A stretch of 47,605 bases of DNA, taken from the NCBI RefSeq assembly GCF_900172325.1, contig NZ_FWFR01000008.1, positions 1-47,605 on the forward strand. The letters are read 5' to 3'. Origin of the DNA: Oceanibacterium hippocampi (lineage in GTDB: Bacteria > Pseudomonadota > Alphaproteobacteria > Sneathiellales > Sneathiellaceae). Of the stretch, positions 37,978 to 45,700 are shown piece by piece. The notes beneath the pieces were generated by a model. That model had not been told where the DNA came from. It did no database searches and saw only the letters and a program-made list of their open reading frames with translations. How positions within the stretch are numbered: position 1 is the stretch's first letter; each line of letters starts with the position of its first letter. The position numbers were made by a program, and so were the translations under genes.

Positions 37978-38550
37978 ATGCCCGACCCGATTGCGATTTC
38001 AGAGCTGCCGGCCGAGGCGGCGCCCGGCACGGCGGCGATCCTGGTCGTCGTCCAGGGCGGCCAGACCAGCCGGATCACCGCCGCGCAGCTGCTCGACCTG
38101 GTCGCCGGCTCGACGGCGCTCGCCGCCGGCAAGGCGCTGATCGGCGACGGCGCCGGCAAGGCCCAGCCGGTGACGCTCACCTTCGAGCACCTGGACGGCG
38201 TCGCCGCGACCCGCAACCTGGCGCTCGGCTTCACCGCCGAGGCGGTCGATCACGGCAATTCCGGCGCCGCGCCGCTCGCCCTCGACCCGCTCGCCGGCGG
38301 CCTGCAGCAGGTCACCGCGACCGGCGACTTCACGATCAACGCGCCGGCGACGGCGAAGTCGGCGACCATGGCGCTCCGCATCGTCGACGACGGCAACCCG
38401 CGGACGATCACCTTCGCCGGCTTCACCGTCATGTCGGCGCACGAGGATCTCGCCGGCGCGGTGCTGACCACGACCTCGGCCAAGACCTACATCGCCTACG
38501 TGACCAAGATCGGCGCCTTCGTCGGCCTCGATCTCGCGCGCCAGCCGTAA
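37978..38550 (+). CDS. Tail fibre-region structural protein
   Basis: A 190-residue protein. The start (ISELPAEAAPGTAAILVVVQ then GGQTSRITAAQLLDLV) is a common N-terminal attachment module of phage fibre or collar proteins. The rest is beta-rich (QQVTATGDFTINAPATAK). A fibre or fibre-adaptor role is likely. Confidence 0.65.
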   Translation: MPDPIAISELPAEAAPGTAAILVVVQGGQTSRITAAQLLDLVAGSTALAAGKALIGDGAGKAQPVTLTFEHLDGVAATRNLALGFTAEAVDHGNSGAAPLALDPLAGGLQQVTATGDFTINAPATAKSATMALRIVDDGNPRTITFAGFTVMSAHEDLAGAVLTTTSAKTYIAYVTKIGAFVGLDLARQP

Positions 38551-38563
38551 CAGGGAGAGAAGC

Positions 38564-39205
38564 ATGGAATACCAGGCGCCGATCGGCGCGGCCGATCCGG
38601 ACGACCCCTACGTGACCGGCAACCCGGCGACGGGCGTCGAGGGCTCGCCGGTCCCGGCCGAGGCGATAGAGCATCCGATGCGCGAGGTGGTGAACGCGAT
38701 CGCCGCCGCCGGCCTCGCCCCGGCCGCGGCCGACCTGACCCAGCTCGCCCAGGCGATCGCGCTCGGCGGGCGGATCCGCCAGATCGTGACGGCGACCTCG
38801 GCGACCGAGACCTCGACGACCGCGACCGCCTTCTCGGCGGCCGGGCTCTCGCTCGCGATCACGCCGAAGTCGGCCGGCTCGACCATCCTGCTGGCCGTGT
38901 TCACCGCCGCCAAGGTCGAGAACCTGGTCGCCGCGACCTCGCCGGGCGGCTACTGGGCGCTGTTCGAGGGCACGGTCGCCGGCCCGAAGATCGCCGAGAC
39001 CAGGCTCACCTATTTCGCCCAGACCGCCGCCGACGGGCTGTTCCTGCTCGCGCCGATCGCGTTTGGAGGCCTGCATGCGCCGGGCGACACGGCGCCGCAC
39101 AGTTACCTGCTCGGCCATCGGGCCGACGACAATGCCGGCAACGAGCGCGTCGCCTCGCAGCTTGGCAACCGAACCGGCCTGATCATCGCGATGGAGCTCG
39201 CCTGA
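38564..39205 (+). CDS. Putative tail fibre protein
   Basis: A 213-residue protein. Residues 1-70 (DPYVTGNPATGVEGSPVP, AIEHPMREVVNAIAAAGLAP, LTQLAQAIALG) are the typical N-terminal fibre module. The C-terminal part is beta-rich (IRQIVTATSATETSTTATAF). GGGAGA precedes the ATG. Confidence 0.7.
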   Translation: MEYQAPIGAADPDDPYVTGNPATGVEGSPVPAEAIEHPMREVVNAIAAAGLAPAAADLTQLAQAIALGGRIRQIVTATSATETSTTATAFSAAGLSLAITPKSAGSTILLAVFTAAKVENLVAATSPGGYWALFEGTVAGPKIAETRLTYFAQTAADGLFLLAPIAFGGLHAPGDTAPHSYLLGHRADDNAGNERVASQLGNRTGLIIAMELA

Positions 39206-39825
39206 TGAACATTCCCGATCTCGACGCCACGACCGCCGCCCGGGCGCTCGCCCGCCTCGTGCCCGGTGCCGCCTTCGGCCTCTCGCGTGCGCCCGGCGGG
39301 CCGCTGGTGCTCGACTGGCAGGGGCCGGGCGCCGCGCCGGCGCTGGCGGCGATCCAGGGCGCCGCGCTCGCCGAGCGCCGGGCCACGGCAGCGACCGCCG
39401 CCGGCGCCTTCGCCGCCGGGATCCGGGGCATCTGGGTGACCGACGGGAAGGAGCTGGTCTACGAGCAGAAGCGTCGCGAGGCGGAAGCCTGGCAGGCGGC
39501 GGTCGCCGCGGCCGTTGTTCCGGACCTCGCCGATCATCCCTTCATGGCCGGGCGCGCCGCCCGGCTTGGCCGGACCGGCGACGAGGTCGCCGCCGAATGG
39601 CTCGGCCGGACCGCCTTCCTCGCGGCCATCGGGCCGCTGATCGAGGGGCTCTACGAGGAGGCGGTCGACCGCATCGCCGCCGCCGCCGACATCCAGGCGG
39701 TCGAGGCGATCCTGGCCGCGCTGGCGGGCGTCGCCGCCCAGGCCCGGACGATCGACACCACGGCCGAGGCGGCCGCTCAGGTCGGCGCCTTCGCCGCGAT
39801 CGCGGCCGCCGTCGTCTGGCCGTGA
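39205..39825 (+). CDS. Probable tail fibre assembly or accessory protein
   Basis: A 206-residue, mostly helical Ala-rich protein coupled to the fibre gene (TGATG). The central part (IRGIWVTDGKELVYEQKRRE then AEAWQAAVAAAVVPDLADHP) resembles the YEQKR..EA..W segment of proteins found with phage fibres (DUF4376-like). A chaperone role is plausible. Confidence 0.5.
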   Translation: MNIPDLDATTAARALARLVPGAAFGLSRAPGGPLVLDWQGPGAAPALAAIQGAALAERRATAATAAGAFAAGIRGIWVTDGKELVYEQKRREAEAWQAAVAAAVVPDLADHPFMAGRAARLGRTGDEVAAEWLGRTAFLAAIGPLIEGLYEEAVDRIAAAADIQAVEAILAALAGVAAQARTIDTTAEAAAQVGAFAAIAAAVVWP

Positions 39826-39871
39826 CAGTGCATGATAGTCCTATTTGATCGTGCGCTAGATGTTGCTCGTT

Positions 39872-40384
39872 TCACTTCGCCTCAAGCGTTTCGAATTCTT
39901 GGCGCAGCTTAAGGTACTCGGACTTTATATCTGACGAAATGTTCTCACCATATGACCATGGTGATATAGAACCTTTTTCTATTATATTTTTCTCTAGAGT
40001 TTTTACTTTCTCGACCAAATTGAAGTATCGGCTTGGTTGTTGTGTGCCTAGTTCTAATCTTCCGCTTTGAGAATCAAACAATGCCCGTTGCGCTGCGAGA
40101 TCGACATCGGCGCGGAGCGATTGAACACGTTGGACATCCGATACTTGTTCGATTCTTTGCTCGATGCGATCCAGTCTTAGACGAGCGCCATCGCGACCGA
40201 GCCCGAAATCGACATGCATCCACGGGCCGAATCCAAAGAGTGATGCGACGACAATCAATGCCCCGCAGATTACCTGGGACGCGGAGTGCTCGCGGTGGCG
40301 AAGCCAGACAACAGCTGCGGGCACAATCAAGACTCCGCCTAGGAAGAGGACCAGAAAATTAGCAATCATCTGGGGTAGATCCAT
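39872..40384 (-). CDS. AT-rich minus-strand membrane protein, moron candidate
   Basis: A 170-residue protein with two N-terminal transmembrane helices (about 8-28, IANFLVLFLGGVLIVPAAVV, and 37-55, ICGALIVVASLFGFG), followed by a long charged helical or coiled-coil domain (DRIEQRIEQVSDVQRVQSLR, VEKVKTLEKNIIEKG). The DNA is far more AT-rich than every neighbour, and the gene opposes the late operon. These are the marks of a recently acquired, separately expressed cargo gene. Membrane-anchored coiled-coil proteins of this kind sometimes exclude superinfecting phage; no family is recognised here. Confidence 0.75.
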   Translation of the reverse strand: MDLPQMIANFLVLFLGGVLIVPAAVVWLRHREHSASQVICGALIVVASLFGFGPWMHVDFGLGRDGARLRLDRIEQRIEQVSDVQRVQSLRADVDLAAQRALFDSQSGRLELGTQQPSRYFNLVEKVKTLEKNIIEKGSISPWSYGENISSDIKSEYLKLRQEFETLEAK

Positions 40385-40410
40385 CTCGATCGGTCCGATT
40401 AATTGTTTTT

Positions 40411-40441
40411 GTGTGAACTGTTCCCCAGAACAGTGTCACAC
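40411..40441. promoter_or_regulatory. 31-bp near-perfect palindrome upstream of the minus-strand membrane gene
   Basis: GTGTGA-ACTGTTC-CCCA-GAACAGT-G-TCACAC forms a 13-bp dyad with a single unpaired G. It lies 27-57 bp upstream of the minus-strand start at 40384, where a promoter is expected. No T-run follows on either strand in the right direction, so it does not look like a terminator. An operator for a dimeric regulator is the simplest reading. Confidence 0.55.
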
Positions 40442-40484
40442 CTACCGGTTGGGGTCCATCCTTCGCAAGAAGTACCTTGCCAAA

Positions 40485-40700
40485 CTAGGGCTCTGCGTCG
40501 GGCGGGGCGAGTACCAGGGCGTTCTCGATCTCGGTCGGCCAACGGCCCGGGTCCCGCTCCATGGCGTCAACCATCGCGCTGGCCCACTCGGCGACCTCCG
40601 TTCCCGCCCGCTGGCCGTCGCGGAAGGCGCGCCACTCCTCGATGCCGGCCCACGGCGAGGGCGGGTCGAGGAAGCCGAAATACCGGTAGCGTTTCACCAT
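40485..40700 (-). CDS. Small minus-strand protein beside the membrane gene
   Basis: A 71-residue protein (VKRYRYFGFLDPPSPWAGIE then EVAEWASAMVDAMERDPGRW), not recognised. AGGAGG stands 7 bases before the ATG at 40700, which supports translation. Its base composition is like the phage and unlike the AT-rich neighbour at 39872. Together the two genes form a leftward cassette between the fibre and lysis genes. Confidence 0.6.
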   Translation of the reverse strand: MVKRYRYFGFLDPPSPWAGIEEWRAFRDGQRAGTEVAEWASAMVDAMERDPGRWPTEIENALVLAPPDAEP

Positions 40701-40785
40701 GCGGTGCCTCCTGCCCGGCGGGCGGGGTGGATGAGTCCAGATGGGCGCGCCGCCGCCCGGAGTCAAAAACGAGGAGGAGGGGGCC

Positions 40786-41085
40786 GTGCGGGCACAGGAC
40801 CAGATCGACACGCGGGCGATCGAGCTGGCGCAGCAGGCGCTGAGCCGGATCGACGGGCACGAGAAAATCTGCAGCCAGAACCAGGCGGCGCTGATCGCCC
40901 GCCTGGCCGAGATCAAGAGCTCGATCGCCGGGCTCTACAACCGCTTCTGGCTGGCGGCGGTCTCGCTGATCGGTCTGCTCGTCTGCGTGATCGGCTGGCT
41001 GCTGGCCGTCTATGTCCTGCCGGCCCGGGCCGAGGCGGCCCTGCCGCCGCCGTCGCCGCCGCCGCACGCGGAGCCCTGGTCGTGA
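40786..41085 (+). CDS. XhlA-like membrane protein (holin-associated)
   Basis: A 99-residue protein: a helical, charged N-terminus (AIELAQQALSRIDGHEKICS, then ALIARLAEIKSSIAGLYNRF), one transmembrane helix at about 54-76 (LAAVSLIGLLVCVIGWLLAV), and a Pro-rich tail. This is the layout of haemolysin XhlA-type proteins, which act with holins in lysis cassettes. I chose the GTG at 40786 for its GAGGAGGAGG site; an in-frame ATG at 40741 lacks one. Stop overlaps the endolysin start. Confidence 0.7.
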   Translation: MRAQDQIDTRAIELAQQALSRIDGHEKICSQNQAALIARLAEIKSSIAGLYNRFWLAAVSLIGLLVCVIGWLLAVYVLPARAEAALPPPSPPPHAEPWS

Positions 41086-41567
41086 ACCGGGCGCTGGCCG
41101 CCCAGGTCGAGCGCCTGGTGATCGGCCCGGTGCTGGCCTCGCTGGGCGCCGTCGAGCCCCGGCTCGACAGTCTCGCCGCCCGCCGCCTGCTGCTCGGCAC
41201 GCTCGCGGTCGAGACCGGCGGGGTCTGGATCCAGCAGAATCCCGGTCCGGCGCTCGGCTGGTTCCAGATGGAGCCGGCGACCCACGACCATCTGCTCGCC
41301 CGGATCTGGCGCGAGGAAGCCTTCGCCGGCTGGATGCACGGCAATTTCGGCCGGCCCTTCCTCGGCGGCGCCCGGGAGATGGCGGGCAATGCCTTCTACG
41401 CCGCCGCGCTGGCGCGCTTCTACTACTGGTTCGACCCGGCGCCGCTGCCGGACGCCGGCGACCTGGAGGGGCTCGCCGGCTACTGGAAGCGGCGCTGGAA
41501 TACCCGCCTCGGCGCCGGGCGGGCTGACAAGTTCGTGCGCCTGCTCGGGCCGCTGATCGCCGCCTGA
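41082..41567 (+). CDS. Endolysin, muramidase/transglycosylase-like
   Basis: A 161-residue protein: LLLGTLAVETGGVWIQQNPG, PALGWFQMEPATHDHLLARI, AFYAAALARFYYWFDPAPLP, then GLAGYWKRRWNTRLGAGRAD. The Glu of VETGG and the ALGWFQMEP block match phage lysozyme-fold enzymes that cut peptidoglycan. No signal peptide, so it needs a holin. Position after the XhlA-like gene supports the call. Confidence 0.8.
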   Translation: MNRALAAQVERLVIGPVLASLGAVEPRLDSLAARRLLLGTLAVETGGVWIQQNPGPALGWFQMEPATHDHLLARIWREEAFAGWMHGNFGRPFLGGAREMAGNAFYAAALARFYYWFDPAPLPDAGDLEGLAGYWKRRWNTRLGAGRADKFVRLLGPLIAA

Positions 41568-41600
41568 GATCCCGAACCCCACTGCTGAAAGGAGCGCCTC

Positions 41601-41807
41601 ATGGAGGCCATGATCACCCATGTCCAGGCGGTCGTCGATGCCGCGCCGGCCTGGCTCGCCGCGATCACCGCGACCGTCACGGCGGCGACGGCGATCACCG
41701 CGCTGACGCCGTCCAAGAGCGACGACGCCCTGCTCAACATGCTGCTGCGGATCCTCAACCTGCTCGCCGGCAATGTCGGCCGGAACCGAAACGCGGACGA
41801 TGACTAG
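41601..41807 (+). CDS. Small membrane protein, putative holin
   Basis: A 68-residue protein with one hydrophobic segment ([20 protein letters not shown]) and a polar C-terminus ([20 protein letters not shown]). Its short size and place next to the endolysin suggest a holin or holin partner. GAAAGGAG precedes the ATG. Confidence 0.6.
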   Translation: MEAMITHVQAVVDAAPAWLAAITATVTAATAITALTPSKSDDALLNMLLRILNLLAGNVGRNRNADDD

Positions 41808-42054
41808 GCTCGCGCTCGCGGGCCTGCTGCTGGCGCTCGGCGGCTGCGCCGGCGCCGGCGGCTATGTCGACGCCGCGGTCGGCCAAGTGCAGCAGGTCAA
41901 CGACGCCCTGATCCCGCGCCAGATCGAGGCGCTCTGCCTTTACCCGCATTCGGCGCTGGTCCGCCACGGCGCCCGGAACCCGCTCGACGGCGCCTTCCTC
42001 GCCGCCCGTTGCGGGACGCTGAACGCCGCCGGCGCGGCGCTGCCGGCCGAGTAG
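41800..42054 (+). CDS. Small lipoprotein in the lysis cassette
   Basis: An 84-residue protein with a lipoprotein signal peptide ([20 protein letters not shown]; lipobox LGGC, Cys16). The mature part ([20 protein letters not shown], then [14 protein letters not shown]) is short and helical. It may be an outer-membrane spanin subunit, but no inner-membrane Rz partner is evident. Overlaps the holin gene by 8 bp. Confidence 0.65.
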   Translation: MTRLALAGLLLALGGCAGAGGYVDAAVGQVQQVNDALIPRQIEALCLYPHSALVRHGARNPLDGAFLAARCGTLNAAGAALPAE

Positions 42055-42057
42055 GCG

Positions 42058-42774
42058 ATGGCCGCCTGCTGGCTCGCCGCCGCCCGCGCGGCCGACATCG
42101 CCTATCTCGACGCGGTCAGGGGCGAGCGCGCCGCCCTCGACCTGCTCGGCTGCGACTACCGGCTCTATTCCGGGCCGCGCGGCGGCCAGGCATGGGCGGG
42201 CTTCGACGCGAGCGGGCTGCTCGTGATCGGCCCGCGCGGCACCGAGGCCGGCGGCGCCTCCTTCTCGGCCCGCGACCTGCTGGTCAACGGCCAGTCGGAC
42301 CAGGTCGCCTATCCGCTGCTCGACGACCCGGCCCGTCCGGGCTTCGTGCATGAGGGATATTGGCGCCAGGCGCGCGAGCTGCTCGGGCCGCTGATCACGC
42401 TTGCCCGCGGCGCCCGCGCGGTGCTGGTCGGCGGCCATTCCATGGGCGGGATCGAGGGCCACCTGATCGGCCACGCCCTGGCGACCGCGCCGGGCGTCGG
42501 CCCGGTCCGGGTCGTCTCGCTCGGCGCCCCGCAGGGCCTCGATCCGGTCGCCGCGGCGGCGCTCGGCGCGGCCGTCCCGATCGACCGCCTGGTCCTGCCG
42601 CTCGACCCGGCCCCGTTCTGGCCGTTTGGCGGCCGGAACCGGGTGACGCTCCGGCCGGCCGGCTGGGCGCATCCGGCGCCGGCGATCCGCCTGCCCGCCG
42701 CCGGGCCGTTCTGGCGGCGCCATGCGCTCTCGTCCTACATCCGCGCGCTTTCGAAACTGGAGACCGCCCCGTGA
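42058..42774 (+). CDS. Class 3 lipase-like alpha/beta hydrolase
   Basis: A 238-residue protein with the lipase class 3 layout: DYRLYSGPRGGQAWAGFDA, LVIGPRGTEAGG, GFVHEGYWRQARELL, the nucleophile elbow GGHSMGGIEGH with Ser128, VVSLGAPQGLDPVA, a probable catalytic Asp in LVLPLDPAPFWPF and His in WRRHALSSYI. No signal peptide, so like the endolysin it would reach the envelope after holin action. Known phage lipases (mycobacteriophage LysB) attack the outer envelope; a phospholipase or lipid A-active role here is inferred from its place in the lysis cassette. Confidence 0.78.
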   Translation: MAACWLAAARAADIAYLDAVRGERAALDLLGCDYRLYSGPRGGQAWAGFDASGLLVIGPRGTEAGGASFSARDLLVNGQSDQVAYPLLDDPARPGFVHEGYWRQARELLGPLITLARGARAVLVGGHSMGGIEGHLIGHALATAPGVGPVRVVSLGAPQGLDPVAAAALGAAVPIDRLVLPLDPAPFWPFGGRNRVTLRPAGWAHPAPAIRLPAAGPFWRRHALSSYIRALSKLETAP

Positions 42775-45700
42775 GCTTCCCCTTCATGCCCGGTCGCCCG
42801 GGCTCGCTCGGCCTCGCCACCCTGCCGGACATCACGCCCGACCCGTTCGCCTTCGCCGCGATCGTCGACGCCGCCCGGAACGCGGTCGTCACCTCGGCCC
42901 CGGTCGAGGTCACCGGGACCGACGCCCCGGCGCCGGTGACCATCTCGGGCGAGCCGTCGGCCCGCTTCCGGATCAACGGCGGCGGCTGGGTGACCTCGGC
43001 CACGATGCCGGCCGGCGGCGCGACGCTCGAGCTGCAGATGACCGCCTCCGGCGACTGGTCGACCGAGTTCGCCTGCCTGCTCAATATCGCGGGCGTCACC
43101 GCCGGCTGGTTGGTGACCACGGCGGCCGAGCCGTTCTCGCTGATGGCCGCGCTCACCGCCGCGACCGCCGCCGATATCCAGGCCGGCGGCGAGACCCTGC
43201 TGGTCACCGTCGCGGCCGAGACCTGGGCGGCGACGCTCGGCGAGGACAACGCGGTCACGACCGCCTGGCTCGATTCGTTCGCCGGCAACGGCGACTGGGC
43301 GACGATCCGCGCGTCGCTCGATTTCTCCCACGTCACCCGGCTCTCCGACAGCCAGGCCCGCATCGACCTGCCGCCGGTCCCGGCCTACGAGATCGCCGCG
43401 CCGGAGATCGTCACCGCCGACTTCCCGGCGACCGTCTTCGCCGGCGCGACCGACCCGGCGGTGATCACCGTTGGCACGATCTCCGCCGTCGCCGCGACGA
43501 TCGCGACCGAGGCCCGCCACGTCTGGCGGCAGAACCTGGTCGGCGAGGTCACGACCGCCTATCTCTGGCACTCGGTCGCCTTCCCGAAGGGCGCGGTGCC
43601 GGCCGGCTACCGCCTGCAGGCGGCGGCCGACGCGACGCCCTTCGCCGCCTCCTTCCTCGCCCCGTCCACCTGGGACGACGGCTCGCTCCGCTTCGCCATG
43701 GCGGCCTACAAGCTGCCCTGGCCGCTCGCCTTCGGCGAGGTGCTCGACGTCACCTTCGCGGCGGTGCCGGGCGAGGAGCCGGTCTGGGCCGGCGACGACC
43801 CGGCGACGATCGCCGGCGCGCTGCCGAGCCTCGAGCTCACGTTCAGCGGCGGCGCCTCGGGTACCTCGAGCTTCGCCGGCGCGGTCGCCAACTGGTCGCG
43901 GATCTGGGGGCAGGGGTCGGAGGCGATCGCCATCCAGGCGCGGCAGCCGATCGCCGGCAGCAAGCTGCATTGCCTCTGGTGGCTGCTCTATTTCGCCGAC
44001 GGCAAGGCGATCCCGGTCGTGCAGGTGCTGAACGGCACCGACGAGCAGGACCAGTCGGTCGTCCAGTTGACCGTCAACGCGACCTTCAAGGAGGACGGGG
44101 CAACCCAGGCGGGCTACAGCTACACCGGCCTCGAGCTTGCCCACCATGCCGGGCCGATCGTCAACCTGGCCGCCGATTCGACCTATTACCAGGTCGGCGG
44201 CGGCGGCGACCCGGTGAAGCTCACGCCCGAGCCGTCCCATCGCATGTGGGCGCTCGCCGGCCTCGCCGCGCCCTACGAGGTCGACCAGGCGACCTCGCCG
44301 AACATGGCGGCGATTCCGGCGCTGCCCGGCGACGTCTATGCCGGCGCGGACGCTGGCGTCTACCATCCGACCGACGTCTGGCATTGCGAGCAGGACGTCG
44401 GCCTCGGCGGCTACCGGCCCGACATCGGCATGCTGCCCGGCTGGTGCGTCTATCACCTGATGCGGCCGACCGCCGCCTGGTGGCAATATGTCCGCCGGCG
44501 CTCGCTCAACTGGCTGCACATGCCGCGCTACTACGTCTCGACGCGCGGCGGCGGCTCGAAGTTCGGCCTGATCAACACGACGCCCTGGGCCGGGCTTCAT
44601 GCCGACATGCCGGACCGCTACCCCGACTGGGATCGCCTGGACTGCATCACCGGGGTGAGCGACAACGGCACCGGCCAGCATGGCTGGTCGATGTATGGGG
44701 CCTATGGCAAGGCCCATCTCGACTACACCCACGACGCCGCGGCGATCGAATACCTGGCGATGGTCGAGGCGTCGCCCTGGTTCGTCTACGCGGTCGAGAT
44801 GGTGGTCGGCCGCCAGCAATGCGACGGCGGCATCGAGGGCGACGGCGCCGACCAGTATTTCGGCGAGATCTACCGGAGCTTCACGACCGGCCCGGCCTCC
44901 GCCCCGGTCACCTATCACGGCAAGCCGAAGTTCCGCGAGGTCCGGCAATGGGCCTGGATGACGCGTTCGGCCGGCTATGCCCGCTTCATGACGCCCGACG
45001 ACGAGATCAACGCGGCTTACGTCGCCCGCCATCACGCCGAGATCTGGGAGGTGACCAACAGCGTCATCACGATCGACGCCGAGGACGCCTACGAGGGCCG
45101 CTCGATCCCGGCCGCCGCCAAGACCCGGCAATGGCTGTTCTGGCCGAACAACCCGCATTCGATCATGCCGCTCTGGCAGGTCGCTCATTTCGCCAAGGTG
45201 ACCGCCCTCGACCATCGCCGGGGCTGGGCCGAGACCACGGCGACCTTCGACTATGTCTGCCGCGGCTTCATCGCCGCGCTGATGGGCAATCACCAGTATG
45301 CGGCGATCGGCTACCGCACCCGGCCGACGCCGTCCGGGGCGAAGAATACCGGCTGGCCCGCGACCGGCTATTTCACGAGTTTCTCCGACGCCGGCTGCGT
45401 CCACTGGAACGCCGACGACTGGAACGCCGCGGTCGCCTGGCCGGTCGATCACCCGGACGCCGGCGCCGGCGGCTACCAGCCCTCGACCCATACCGGTGGC
45501 GAGAGCTTCGTGCAGCCCTACTTCAACCCGGAGCGGGACTTCTCCTACTTCTACATGCTGATGAGCGCGGTCTTCCTCACCATCTGGGCCGGCGGCGGCA
45601 ATGCCGACACGGCCGCCGCGCTGGCCTACTGGCTCGCCAACGACCCGCAGACCCGGCTCGGCTCGGGCGGCGACACCAAGACCTTCGAGAACTCGGCGAC

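Noticed and set aside
39945-39964. TCACCAT-N6-ATGGTGA inverted repeat
   Set aside because: Lies inside the coding part of the membrane gene and is short enough to be chance; no regulatory context.
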